Part shown: positions 7,969 through 16,510 of the stretch, one piece after another
Position numbering within the stretch: the first letter of the stretch is position 1
How the letters are laid out: each line of letters starts with the position of its first letter
Source of the DNA: JADJPO01 sp963724535
Lineage (GTDB): Bacteria > Actinomycetota > Actinomycetes > Actinomycetales > Kineosporiaceae
Direction of reading: 5' to 3'
DNA length: 64,000 bases
Assembly: GCA_963724535.1 (NCBI GenBank)
Contig: CAVRVD010000016.1
Coordinates: 124,001-188,000, forward strand
The notes under the pieces: generated by a model
Told to the model about the DNA's origin: nothing
The model's input: only the letters and a program-made list of their open reading frames with translations
The model's database searches: none
Program-made: the position numbers and the translations under genes

Positions 7969-10326
7969 TCACCCGTCGTCGGTGGCGCTCTGCGAGCCTG
8001 CTGCGTGGTCGGCCTGCTGGTGCGGTGGGTGAGGTGGTGGCTGGGTCGGGCGGCGGGGCTGTTGGGACGGCTGTTGGGACGGCTGCTGGGACGGGTGCTG
8101 GGCGGGGGGTTGCGGTGGGCGGGCCCCGGGTCGAGCCGTCGGGCCGGGGGGCGCCGGGCCGCCGGCGGCGGGCGGCTGCTGGCGCGGCACCGCCGCGGGA
8201 CGGGTCGGCTGTCCCGCGCTGGCCGTCGGTGCGCGCTGGCCCGTCGGGGTCGGCTGGCGCTGAGCGGGTGGCTGGGCCGGTCGGCCCGGCTGCTGGGCCA
8301 GACGTGCTGTGGCGGCACGAAGTGCCGAGGCGTCGTCGTCGGCCGTGGGGGCCGGCGTCCGGCACCAGGGGCAGATCCTCCAGTCCGGGTCGAGCTGCTT
8401 GGCACAGTTGCGGCAGTGCCCGCGGTCCAGCGTCGCGGCGCACCAGGGGCAGACGACCATCCCGGTCTCGACCTTGCGCTCGCAGGCCGGGCAGGCGGCC
8501 ACCGCGGCGGTGTCGGAGTGGGTGACCCGGACCGCCTCCTCGAAGGTGGTCAGCCCGCGACGGGCCTTGTCCAGTGCGGAGCCGCGCAGCGTGGTCAGGC
8601 CGGCCGCCCGCGCCGCGGCGGAGATCGCCTCCTCTCGTGGGTCGGACATCAGCACCTGGCGTATCGCCGAGTCGACGACGACCACCTCGTAGACCGCCGT
8701 CCGACCGCGGTAGCCGGTCTCGCCGCACTCGGGACAGCCGTTGCCGCGCCGGGGCGTGGCGCCGCTCAGGTCCGTGCGGGCCAGGCCGAGCATCTGCAGG
8801 GTGAGGTCGTCGGGCGTGTACGGGGCCAGGCACGACGAGCACGGGGTGCGCACCAGTCGTTGGGCGATGGCGCAGGTCAGCGACGAGGCCACCATGAAGG
8901 GCTCGATCCCCATGTCGACCAGGCGGGTCAGCGCGGCGACGGCGGAGTTCGTGTGCAGCGTGGTGAGCACCAGGTGGCCGGTCATGGCGGCTTTCAGCGC
9001 CAGCTCGGCGGTCTCACCGTCGCGGACCTCGCCGAGCAGGATGATGTCCGGGTCCTGGCGCAGGATCGACCGCAGCCCGGCGGCGAACGTCATACCGGCC
9101 TTGACGTTGACCCCGACCTGGGTGATCCCCGGAAGCTGGATCTCGACCGGGTCCTCGAGGGTGACGATGTTCTTGTCCGGGTTGCGGATCTCGGCCATCG
9201 CCGAGTAGAGGGTGTTCGTCTTGCCCGACCCGGTCGGCCCGGTGATCAGCACCAGGCCCTGCGGTACCGACAACGCCGAGGTGAACTGCTGCAGCTGCTT
9301 CGTGCCGAAGCCGAGGTCGGCGAGCGCGGGGATCGCCTCGCCGCGGGAGAGCAGCCGGATCACCACCTTCTCGCCGTGCAGGCTGGGCAGGGTGGAGATC
9401 CGGGCGTCGACGGCGATCTTCTCGACCACGAACCGGGTGCGGCCGTCCTGCGGGACCCGGCGCTCGGCGATGTCCAGCCCTGAGATGATCTTGATGCGGC
9501 TGATCACCGAGGTGGCGATCCGCTTGGGTGCGTTCATCATGTCGCGCAGCAGACCGTCGACCCGGTAGCGGACCCGCAGGGCGTCCCGCTGCACCTCGAT
9601 GTGGATGTCCGAGGCACGCATCCGGACGGCGTCGGCCAGCACCTGGTTGACCAGCTTGACGATCGGGGCGTCGTCGACGACGGCGCCGCCGGGCAGGGCG
9701 TTGGCGTCCTGCTCGTCCTCTTCGTCCTCGGTCAGCGCCGCGACCTGGGCGTTGTCCTGCCCCAGGGCCCAGGCCCGGTTGATCTGGTCGCGGATCTGGG
9801 AGTCGGTGGCGACCAGAACCACCAGGTCCGGCGAGCGGGTGTGCAACCGGACGTCGTCCAGGGCGAGCACGTTCGTCGGGTCGGCAGCGGCCACGACCAG
9901 GCCGTTGTCGGTGCGGTCCAGGACCAGCACCCGGGTCCGCTCGGCGATCTGGCGGGGGAGGATCCGCACGACGTCCGGTGCTGGGACGGTCTTGGCCAGA
10001 TCGACCATCGTCAGGCCCAGCAGGTTGGCCAGGCACTCGGCGACGTCCCGTTCGGAGGCCAGGCCGAGGTCGGCCACCACCTGCCCGAGGCGGCGACGGG
10101 CGCCCGGTGTGTTGCGCTGGTGCTCCAGGGCGGTGGCTAGCTGCTCGCCGGTGAGCAGCCCGGACTCGACCAGCACGTCGCCGAGACGGCGCCGGCCGGC
10201 GGCCAGGGCCGAGGAGCCCAGCGCGGAGGCGCCCCCGAAGCTGGCGTCAGGCTGGGCCGGGCCGGTGGACTGCGACACTCGGTCAGTCTCGGCAGGTTCA
10301 GCCGGGTGATTGACCCTGCGGCTCAC
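7969..10326 (-). CDS. Orphan GspE/PilB-type secretion ATPase with zinc-ribbon tail
   Basis: A hexameric traffic ATPase of the type II secretion/type IV pilus class. An N-terminal MshEN domain is followed by the T2SSE core: Walker A GPTGSGKT at about residues 362-369, Asp-box/Walker B IILLGEVRD near 425, and the family zinc loop CSSC...CPEC. After it comes an unusual extension with four more CxxC pairs (CPAC, CPWC, CRNC, CPWC), i.e. a double zinc-ribbon module, then a Pro/Gln-rich disordered tail of about 120 residues. No pilin, GspF or prepilin peptidase gene is nearby. The GTG at 10326 overlaps the upstream gene; a GTG at 10278 is an alternative. Confidence 0.88.
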   Translation of the reverse strand: MSRRVNHPAEPAETDRVSQSTGPAQPDASFGGASALGSSALAAGRRRLGDVLVESGLLTGEQLATALEHQRNTPGARRRLGQVVADLGLASERDVAECLANLLGLTMVDLAKTVPAPDVVRILPRQIAERTRVLVLDRTDNGLVVAAADPTNVLALDDVRLHTRSPDLVVLVATDSQIRDQINRAWALGQDNAQVAALTEDEEDEQDANALPGGAVVDDAPIVKLVNQVLADAVRMRASDIHIEVQRDALRVRYRVDGLLRDMMNAPKRIATSVISRIKIISGLDIAERRVPQDGRTRFVVEKIAVDARISTLPSLHGEKVVIRLLSRGEAIPALADLGFGTKQLQQFTSALSVPQGLVLITGPTGSGKTNTLYSAMAEIRNPDKNIVTLEDPVEIQLPGITQVGVNVKAGMTFAAGLRSILRQDPDIILLGEVRDGETAELALKAAMTGHLVLTTLHTNSAVAALTRLVDMGIEPFMVASSLTCAIAQRLVRTPCSSCLAPYTPDDLTLQMLGLARTDLSGATPRRGNGCPECGETGYRGRTAVYEVVVVDSAIRQVLMSDPREEAISAAARAAGLTTLRGSALDKARRGLTTFEEAVRVTHSDTAAVAACPACERKVETGMVVCPWCAATLDRGHCRNCAKQLDPDWRICPWCRTPAPTADDDASALRAATARLAQQPGRPAQPPAQRQPTPTGQRAPTASAGQPTRPAAVPRQQPPAAGGPAPPGPTARPGARPPQPPAQHPSQQPSQQPSQQPRRPTQPPPHPPHQQADHAAGSQSATDDG

Positions 10327-10867
10327 TCCACTGCTCGCCGTCCTGGTCCGGACCCTGCCCGGGCGCCTGGTCCGGACGGGTGCCGTCCCGCTCGGCCAGC
10401 AGGTCGCGCAGCTCCGAACGCAGGAAGTCGCGCGTGGCGACGTCCCGCAGGGCGATCCGCAGCGCGGCGACCTCGCGGGTCAGGTACTCGGTGTCGGCCA
10501 GGGCCCGTTCGGCGCGCTGGCGGTCCTGCTCGGAGAAGACCCGGTCCCGGTCGGCCTGCCGGTTCTGGGCCAGCAGGATCAGCGGTGCGGCATAGGAGGC
10601 CTGCAGGCTGAGGATCAGGGTGAGCAGGGTGTAGTTCAGGCTGCGCGGGTCGAACTGGTACTGCGCGGGGCCGAGAGTGTTCCAGGCCAGCCATACACCG
10701 ACGAACACGGTCATTGCGACGATGAACTGGGCCGTGCCCATGAACCGGGCGAACGTCTCCGACCAGCGGCCGAACACCTCTGGGTCGACCTGCGGCCGGG
10801 GCAGCGCCCGACGCTGTTCGAGCGGGACGTCGAGCCCGGTCCGGCGCCGGGCGGTGGGTTCAGTCAT
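10298..10867 (-). CDS. DUF1003 membrane protein
   Basis: A 189-residue protein with two adjacent membrane helices (FIVAMTVFVGVWLAWNTL, then LNYTLLTLILSLQASYAAPL) followed by a long charged coiled-coil (QNRQADRDRVFSEQDRQRAE onward). This is the DUF1003 layout. The function is unknown; members commonly sit beside MgtE-like or CorA genes. Its start overlaps the stop of the upstream MgtE-like gene by eight bases, so the two are probably coupled. The C-terminus is Gln/Gly/Pro-rich. Confidence 0.88.
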   Translation of the reverse strand: MTEPTARRRTGLDVPLEQRRALPRPQVDPEVFGRWSETFARFMGTAQFIVAMTVFVGVWLAWNTLGPAQYQFDPRSLNYTLLTLILSLQASYAAPLILLAQNRQADRDRVFSEQDRQRAERALADTEYLTREVAALRIALRDVATRDFLRSELRDLLAERDGTRPDQAPGQGPDQDGEQWSEPQGQSPG

Positions 10868-12095
10868 CGTGGTCCCGCCAGTCCTCGGGCAGCAGGTGGT
10901 CCAGTACGTCGTCCACGCTGACCACGCCGACCAGGTTGCCGGTCTCGTCGGTGACCGGCACCGAGATCAGGTTGTAGGTGGCCAGGTGCCGGGTGATGGT
11001 CTCCAGCGAGTCGGTCGGGTCCAGCGGCTCGACGTCCTTGTCGAGGATGTCGCCGACCGGGGTGTGCGGGGGCTCGCGCAGCATCCGCTGCAGGTGGGCC
11101 AGCCCCAGGTAGCGCCCGGTCGGGGTCTCCAGCGGGGGGCGACAGACGAACGCGGCCGCGGCCAGGGACGGCGGCAGGTCTGCGCGGCGGACGTGGGCCA
11201 GCGCCTCGGCGATCGGGGCGTCCGGCGGCAGGATCACCGGCTCGGTGGTCATCATCCCGCCGGCGGTGTCGTCGTCGTAGGACAGCAGCCGGCGCAGGTC
11301 CTCGGCCTCTCCCGGGTCCATCAACGTGATCAGCTGCTCGGCCTGGTCGGTCGGCAGCTCCGCGAGCAGGTCGGCCGCGTCGTCGGGCTGCATCGCCTCC
11401 AGCACCTTGACCGCCCGGTAGACCTCCAGCTGGGACAGGATCTCCACCTGGTCGGCCTCCGGCAGCTCCTCCAGCACGTCGGCCAGGCGTTCGACGTCCA
11501 GGGCCTGGGCCACCTCCAGCCGACGCTTGGGGGTGAGGTCATGGACGACGTCGGCCAGGTCGGCGGCCTTGAGCTCCTCGAAGGTGGCCAGCAGGCTGGC
11601 AGTGCCCTGGTCCTGCTCGACCTGACCGAGGTCGACATCGGTGTAGTCGACCAGCAGCGTCTCCCCACGGCGCAGACGACCGTGACGGCGCCGGCGCACG
11701 AACAGCTTGCTGACCCGCCACTGCCGGCGGCGGTCGGGGGAGATGGCGACGTCCTCGACGGTCACCTGCTCGTCGTCGGCAACGAGGCGGACCGAACGGT
11801 CCAACATCTCGGCGAGTATCCGGGTCTCAGTCGCGCGCTGTTCGAACCGGCGCAGGTTGACCAGCCCGGTGGTGATCACCTGTCCGGCGTCCATGCTGGT
11901 CACCCGGGTCATCGGCAGGAAGACCCGGCGCCTGCCGGGCACCTCGACGATCATCCCGACGGCGCGGGGAGTGGTGTCCCGCGACCCGGAGACGACGACG
12001 ATGTCGCGGATCCGTCCCACCTTGTCGCCGAGCGGGTCGAACACGGCCGTGCCGGCAAGGCGCGCCACGAAGACCCTGGTCGGTGGGGTGCTCAC
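10860..12095 (-). CDS. MgtE-like intracellular-domain protein without channel
   Basis: This Rv1232c-type 411-residue protein has a PRC-barrel-like N-terminus (RLAGTAVFDPLGDKVGRIRD), a central MgtE-N helical superhelix (repeated LEAMQPDDAADLLAELP-like units) and two C-terminal CBS domains. The five-helix MgtE channel is absent and I see no membrane segment. The Mg-sensing module is therefore present as a soluble protein. It heads an operon with DUF1003, its likely membrane partner. Whether it binds magnesium is an inference from MgtE. Confidence 0.88.
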   Translation of the reverse strand: MSTPPTRVFVARLAGTAVFDPLGDKVGRIRDIVVVSGSRDTTPRAVGMIVEVPGRRRVFLPMTRVTSMDAGQVITTGLVNLRRFEQRATETRILAEMLDRSVRLVADDEQVTVEDVAISPDRRRQWRVSKLFVRRRRHGRLRRGETLLVDYTDVDLGQVEQDQGTASLLATFEELKAADLADVVHDLTPKRRLEVAQALDVERLADVLEELPEADQVEILSQLEVYRAVKVLEAMQPDDAADLLAELPTDQAEQLITLMDPGEAEDLRRLLSYDDDTAGGMMTTEPVILPPDAPIAEALAHVRRADLPPSLAAAAFVCRPPLETPTGRYLGLAHLQRMLREPPHTPVGDILDKDVEPLDPTDSLETITRHLATYNLISVPVTDETGNLVGVVSVDDVLDHLLPEDWRDHDD

Positions 12096-12129
12096 GGGCC
12101 AAGGCTAGGCCTCGACACCCGCCGCCGCC

Positions 12130-12780
12130 CTACTGCTCGTCCGCACGGCGCCTGGATGTCGTCGCGTCCACCGCGGTGCCCGGCGCCGACCGGCGCCGGC
12201 GGCGCTGGCCGGGCCGACCGCCGAGGTGCCATGGCCGCCAGCCGACGGTGGTGCCCTGCCCGGGTCGCGGTGGCGCGGCCTGGCTCGGCGCGTCGTCCGA
12301 GCCGGAGCCCAGGCTGAGGACGTGCACCGGCTGCAACCGGCTGATCAGGCACCCGTCCTCCCAGCGGGCTGCCTGGCCCTGGGGGTCCGGGGTGTTCAGC
12401 CGGACGGTCCGCAGCGCCTGTGCCGCGGCGTCCCACTCGGGTGAACCGGCGGCGAGGATCCGGGCCCGGGCCAGGAAGGTGACCACGACCGCGCGGGTCT
12501 GCTTGCTCGGCACGGTCACCTCGACGTGGCCGGTGAGCATCGGCAGCATCTGCTCGCCGACGCCGTACACGACGTGGACGGCGTCGGCGTGCCAGGTCTG
12601 CCAGGCCAGCCGCCGGCGGTTGTCGTCCACCGGGCGCAGCCACACCACGCTGCTGCGCGTGCAGGCCTCGGCGATGACGGCGCTCTGCTCGGCGCTCAGC
12701 TCGGCGTTCGCCGGCACCTGGGTGTGCGGCCCGGGGCGCCGATCGCCGAAGAAGCTGATCAGCGTCTCCGTCCGGCTCAC
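12130..12780 (-). CDS. Conserved hypothetical protein, split-barrel-like
   Basis: A 216-residue actinobacterial protein. The first 150 residues are strand-rich (AWQTWHADAVHVVYGVGEQ, LTGHVEVTVPSKQTRAVVV). They resemble proteins often found beside pyridoxamine-oxidase-like folds, but I cannot assign a family firmly. A lone WEDGCLISRL segment follows, then an Arg/Pro/Gly-rich basic tail. The GTG start has no clear ribosome site. It is same-strand and 13 bases downstream of the next gene, so likely cotranscribed. Confidence 0.7.
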   Translation of the reverse strand: MSRTETLISFFGDRRPGPHTQVPANAELSAEQSAVIAEACTRSSVVWLRPVDDNRRRLAWQTWHADAVHVVYGVGEQMLPMLTGHVEVTVPSKQTRAVVVTFLARARILAAGSPEWDAAAQALRTVRLNTPDPQGQAARWEDGCLISRLQPVHVLSLGSGSDDAPSQAAPPRPGQGTTVGWRPWHLGGRPGQRRRRRSAPGTAVDATTSRRRADEQ

Positions 12781-12793
12781 CCTGGCGAGTGTG

Positions 12794-13930
12794 TCAGCCG
12801 ACCGCCGCGAAGGACACCTCGGACAGGGCCAGGTCGAGGTACTTCGACCCCGGATAGACCGACAGCACCTCGAACCGCACGCTGGAGGTGCGGCCGAACG
12901 GCTTGGTCAGTGTCTGCGTCGTCCGGTCGTCGGCGAGCTCCCAGGTGAACGTGGCCGTGTCGGTGACCACCCGTAGCAGCCGGACCCGGCTGTTCAGGGT
13001 GAACAGGTCCTGGGTGGAGCCGGAGCTGGTGATCGTCTTCTGGTAGCCGTTCAGCGCGGTGATCGAGGACAGGTCCACGGGGTCGCCGAAGCCGTAGGTC
13101 AGGGTCATCCCGGGGCCCGGGCCGTCCGTGCGGCCGTCGCTGTTCCAGGCCGTCTGGGGGCGGCCGTCCAGGGTGTTCTCGGCGCTGTAGCTGATACCGC
13201 CCTCGCTCTCCTGGGTGCTGGAGGCGGTCACCGAGATCCGGTTGGCCGTGATCGGGCTGGGCGTGACGCTCGGCGCGGCACTCTCGCCGGACCCGGCGTC
13301 GCCCAGGGTCGTCATCGCCAGGGCGACCAGGGCCAGGACGGCGAGCCCGATCCCGGCGCCCAGACCCACCAGGAGCAGTGGTCGCCGCCGTGGCTCGTCG
13401 GGGTAGGGCAGCGCATCTGGCACCGGGGCCGGTGGGCCGCCGCGCTGCCCGGGCGGGGGCGGCGGGATCGGCGGACAGCCGATGGGCGGGGCCGGTTCGG
13501 CGAGCGGCGGGGCTGGGGTGGGTGTGGCTGAGGTCGTCGGCGTGGGGGAGGGTGCCGGTGTGGGGGAGGGTGCCGGTGCGGGGGAGGGTGGCTCCGTGGA
13601 CGTCGCGACGGGCGGCGCGATCGGGGACAGGGTGGCGGCTGCCCCCGCACGGCCGCCCGGCCGGTCCCGGTCGGCGGGACCGGGCGCCGCGGAACCGGTC
13701 TCGCGGGCCAGCGAGGCGATCAACGCGGCCGGGTCGGGGGGCGGGCGCAGGTCGATGCCTGCGGGCTCCAGGGGCGTCGGGTCCGCGGATGCCGGACCCT
13801 TTTCGGCCGTCAGGTCGATGGGTGCGGTGGCCTCGGACCCGACCCCGACCGGTTCGGTCGGACCATCGGGGTCCGCGGGACTGTGCTGTGGCTCACGACC
13901 CTGGGTCGCGTCAGGGTCTGGTGCGGTCAT
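12794..13930 (-). CDS. Membrane-anchored protein with C-terminal discoidin-like domain
   Basis: About 175 low-complexity Pro/Ala/Thr residues precede one transmembrane helix (LLLVGLGAGIGLAVLALVAL). The last 150 residues form a beta-sandwich resembling the F5/8 (discoidin) or NADase-type glycan-binding domain (ASSTQESEGGISYSAENTLD, then AWNSDGRTDGPG). The binding domain would face outside the membrane, possibly towards cell-wall glycan. An upstream ATG at 13987 is also possible. The IS110 element lies just upstream and may separate it from its original promoter. Confidence 0.75.
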   Translation of the reverse strand: MTAPDPDATQGREPQHSPADPDGPTEPVGVGSEATAPIDLTAEKGPASADPTPLEPAGIDLRPPPDPAALIASLARETGSAAPGPADRDRPGGRAGAAATLSPIAPPVATSTEPPSPAPAPSPTPAPSPTPTTSATPTPAPPLAEPAPPIGCPPIPPPPPGQRGGPPAPVPDALPYPDEPRRRPLLLVGLGAGIGLAVLALVALAMTTLGDAGSGESAAPSVTPSPITANRISVTASSTQESEGGISYSAENTLDGRPQTAWNSDGRTDGPGPGMTLTYGFGDPVDLSSITALNGYQKTITSSGSTQDLFTLNSRVRLLRVVTDTATFTWELADDRTTQTLTKPFGRTSSVRFEVLSVYPGSKYLDLALSEVSFAAVG

Positions 13931-14039
13931 CGCCCGGTCATCCCCTCGGCTCGGCTCGAGCATCCGACTGCGCGTCCCCCCGGACATGGCTCGACGGTAC
14001 CGCAGGCGGGAGGAGCTCCACTCCTGGCTACGCTCCGGA

Positions 14040-15540
14040 GCCGGGAAGGGCCTGAAGGTGAGTCAGGCGGCGGGGTGCAGGGTGACCTGATAGCCGAGGG
14101 CCTCAAGGTGGCGGACGTGGTTGCGGATGGCGCGTTGGGTGCCGCCGCGGCGGTCGTAGAAGTCGGGGCCGAGGTCGACGAAGTCGACCGGAGGGTCGGA
14201 CAGCAGGTGCCAGACGATGATCAGGATGGAGCGCCCGACGGCGACGATGGCCTTCTTCTTGCCGCGTCGCCGGGCGATCCGCCGATACCGCTGACCCAGG
14301 AACGTGTCGGTCTTGGCTGCTGCAATGGCGGCCTCGCCCAGGGCCCGGGCCAGGTAGGGGTTGCCCTTGCCGGTGGCGTTCTTGCCCTTCTTCTTCCCGG
14401 CGGATTCGCTGATGATCGGGGAGAACTTCGCCCAGGACGCCAGATGCCCGGCGGTCGGGAACCGGCCCATGTCGACCCCGACCTCGGCGACGATCACCTG
14501 CGCGGCGGTGAGGCCGACACCGGGGATGGCGTCCAGGCGGGGTCACCGCCTCAGCGAAAGGGGCGATCAGGTCCTCGATCCGGGTCTCGACCGCGGCGAT
14601 GTCGGTGTCGAGCGCGTCGATCCGGGCCAGCATCTTGCCCAGCAGGAACGCGTGGTGGTCGGTGAACCGGCCGAGGAACGCCTCCTCCAGGTCGCTGATC
14701 TTGGCACGCATCCGGGACCGGGCCATCTGCGCCAGCACCGTCGGGTCACGTTCGCCGGCGACCAGGGCGGCCATCATCGCCCGACCCGAGACCCCGAAGA
14801 TGTCCGAGGCCACGACCGAGAGCTGGATCTGGGCATCGGTCAGCAGCTTCTCCACCCGGTTCTTCTCCCGGGTCCGCTCACCGACCAGGTCGATCCGGTA
14901 GCGGGTCATGTCCCGCAACTGGCGGACCGGGGCCGGCGGCACGAAACTCGGGCGGACCATGCCCCGCTCGGCGACCTTGCACAACCAGACAGCGTCGATC
15001 TTGTCCGCCTTCGGCCGGCCCGGCAGGTGCTTGACGTCCCGGGCGTTGACCAGCCACACCTCGAACCCGTTCGCCTCCAGCAGGTAGAACGGCGGCCGCC
15101 AGTAATCCGAGGTGGCCTCCATGATCACCCGGGTGACGTTCAGCTCCCGGAGCCGGTCGGCCAGCAACTGCAGCGACCGCGTCATCGTGGAGTAGGCCGT
15201 CACCTCCTGCGCGCGCTTGCCACCCGGGCCCGGCACCCGGGCGCAGCACACCACCTCGGCCTTGCCGATATCCAACGCAGCGATCCGCGCGATGATCTCG
15301 GTTTCGTCCTGCGTCTCCTGCAACACCGCAACCCACCTCCCAGGCTCGCCGACCAAACGGGCCCGGTCACCCGTGGGAACCGCAAGGGACGATGCGAAGC
15401 TGAATCGCGTGCTCGAAGCGACAAGGAAGGGCCCACAGCGCGGCTCCCAGCGCCCGACTAGATCACGACCTCCAACGGCCAAGGAGCGACGACGTCAACG
15501 GGCGACCAGACCCCCATTTTCAGCCCGGAACGGGCCGCCC
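14040..15540 (-). mobile_element. IS110-family insertion sequence (ends approximate)
   Basis: The element contains a single transposase gene plus a short non-coding right end and a longer non-coding left end. IS110 elements lack inverted repeats and usually lack target duplications, so the ends cannot be fixed here. It lies between cysH and a membrane protein gene. GACTAGATC occurs at 15456 and again at 15555, and GGAAGGGCC occurs near both ends; whether these mark boundaries is unclear. Confidence 0.75.
14063..15326 (-). pseudogene. IS110-family transposase, frameshifted
   Basis: The N-terminal half holds the DEDD RuvC-like domain (AALDIGKAEVV, VIMEATSDYW, ADKIDAVWLCK). The C-terminal half holds the Tnp2 domain with the expected serine (AGHLASWAKFSP). 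They are in different frames. One extra C in the CCCC run at 14539-14542 turns the expected VTRLDAIPGVG into VTPPGRHPRC. Removing one base restores a protein of about 420 residues, the normal family length. The start GTG has GGGAGG nine bases upstream. Either the copy is recently inactivated or the run contains a sequence error. Confidence 0.85.
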
Positions 15541-15556
15541 ACCAGGGCGTATGGGA
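15327..15556 (-). other. Non-coding left end of IS110; candidate bridge-RNA region
   Basis: These 230 bases upstream of the transposase and after the cysH stop hold no gene. In IS110-group elements the bridge RNA is encoded upstream of the transposase, so this is where one would be expected. Several short GC-rich stems are possible (for example around CGGGCCCG), but I cannot fold the region or define the guide loops by eye. Confidence 0.35.
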
Positions 15557-16315
15557 CTAGATCTGGTAATGGATGCCGCACTCGGTCTTCGATGTCCCGG
15601 CCCAGCGGCCGGCCCTGCCCTCCTCACCCTCGGCGACCGGACGGGTGCACGGCCAGCACCCGATCGAGGGGTAGCCCATCTGCAGCAACGGGTTCAGCGC
15701 GACGTCCGGGTGGGCGTCGAGGTAGCCCAGTAGGTCACTGTCCGACCAGTGCGCGATCGGGGCGAGCTTGAGCAGGCAGCGCCGGGCGTCCCACTGGATC
15801 GTCGGGGTCAGCGACCGGCCCGGTGAGTCGGCACGGCGCAGTCCGCTCGCCCAGGCCCGGTAGCGGCGCAGCGCGCCGTCCAACGGCGCCACCTTGCGCA
15901 GGGCACAGCAGGCGTGCGGGTCACGCCGGTACAGGCGGCCGTGCTCGGCCTCGTGCTCGACCACGCTCCGGGGCGCCCGCACCGTGACCAGCCGCACCGG
16001 GTAGGAGGCCAGCACGGCGTCGGCGGTACCAAGGGTCTCGCCGAAGTGGTAGCCGGTGTCCACGAACAGCACGTGGACGCCGGGTGCGGCCCGGCCCGCC
16101 AGGTGGGCCAGCACGGTATCGCCCATCGCCGCGGTCACGGCGAGTTCGCGACCGAAGACCCGTGCCGCCCACGCCAGGACGGTGAGTGGGTCGGCTCCCT
16201 CGAAGGCATGGGCGGCCAGGGCGGCGAACCCCTGTGGGTCGCGATCCAGCGCCTCGGCGACCTCCGCCGGGTCGGCGCTGAGCCGCAGCGGTCGGGTCAA
16301 CGTCGTCGCCGTCAT
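15557..16315 (-). CDS. cysH: Assimilatory adenylyl-sulfate (APS) reductase
   Basis: It reduces APS to sulfite with thioredoxin. The 252-residue protein has the PP-loop fold and the paired cysteines CCALRK and CWPCTRP that bind a [4Fe-4S] cluster, which marks the APS-type rather than PAPS-type enzyme. The catalytic Cys lies in ECGIHYQI at the C-terminus. It is the last gene of the sir-zinc ribbon-cysH operon and overlaps the zinc-ribbon gene by four bases. The product of this enzyme is the substrate of Sir. The IS110 element begins after its stop codon. Confidence 0.95.
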   Translation of the reverse strand: MTATTLTRPLRLSADPAEVAEALDRDPQGFAALAAHAFEGADPLTVLAWAARVFGRELAVTAAMGDTVLAHLAGRAAPGVHVLFVDTGYHFGETLGTADAVLASYPVRLVTVRAPRSVVEHEAEHGRLYRRDPHACCALRKVAPLDGALRRYRAWASGLRRADSPGRSLTPTIQWDARRCLLKLAPIAHWSDSDLLGYLDAHPDVALNPLLQMGYPSIGCWPCTRPVAEGEEGRAGRWAGTSKTECGIHYQI

Positions 16316-16497
16316 GTCCGCGCCATCCCGCGGTAGCTGACGGCGAACCGGCGCCGGCAGGCCCGGCAGTACCAGCCGTCATCCTGGTCCCGACCCGTCG
16401 ACCCGCTCTCGTCCTCCGGCTCGTCCGGGCGCAGGTCCTCCTCGCCGCAGTAGGGGCACAGGTTCACCGGGGCCCGGCCGCCGGCACCGGCGCTCAC
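16312..16497 (-). CDS. Small zinc-ribbon protein between sir and cysH
   Basis: A 61-residue protein with two CxxC knuckles (LCPYCGEEDLRP and GWYCRACRRRF) about 33 residues apart. Acidic residues fill the gap, and a basic C-terminus follows. It sits between sulfite reductase and APS reductase with a four-base overlap to cysH. Its function is unknown; a role in sulfur assimilation or iron-sulfur delivery is inferred from position only. The GTG start has GAGGA at some distance. Confidence 0.82.
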   Translation of the reverse strand: MSAGAGGRAPVNLCPYCGEEDLRPDEPEDESGSTGRDQDDGWYCRACRRRFAVSYRGMART

Positions 16498-16510
16498 GGC
16501 GCCACCGTCC

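Noticed and set aside
14063..15326. Programmed frameshift in the IS110 transposase
   Set aside because: Restoring the frame needs +1 slippage at a C run, without slippery heptamer or pseudoknot. IS110 transposases are normally made from one frame.
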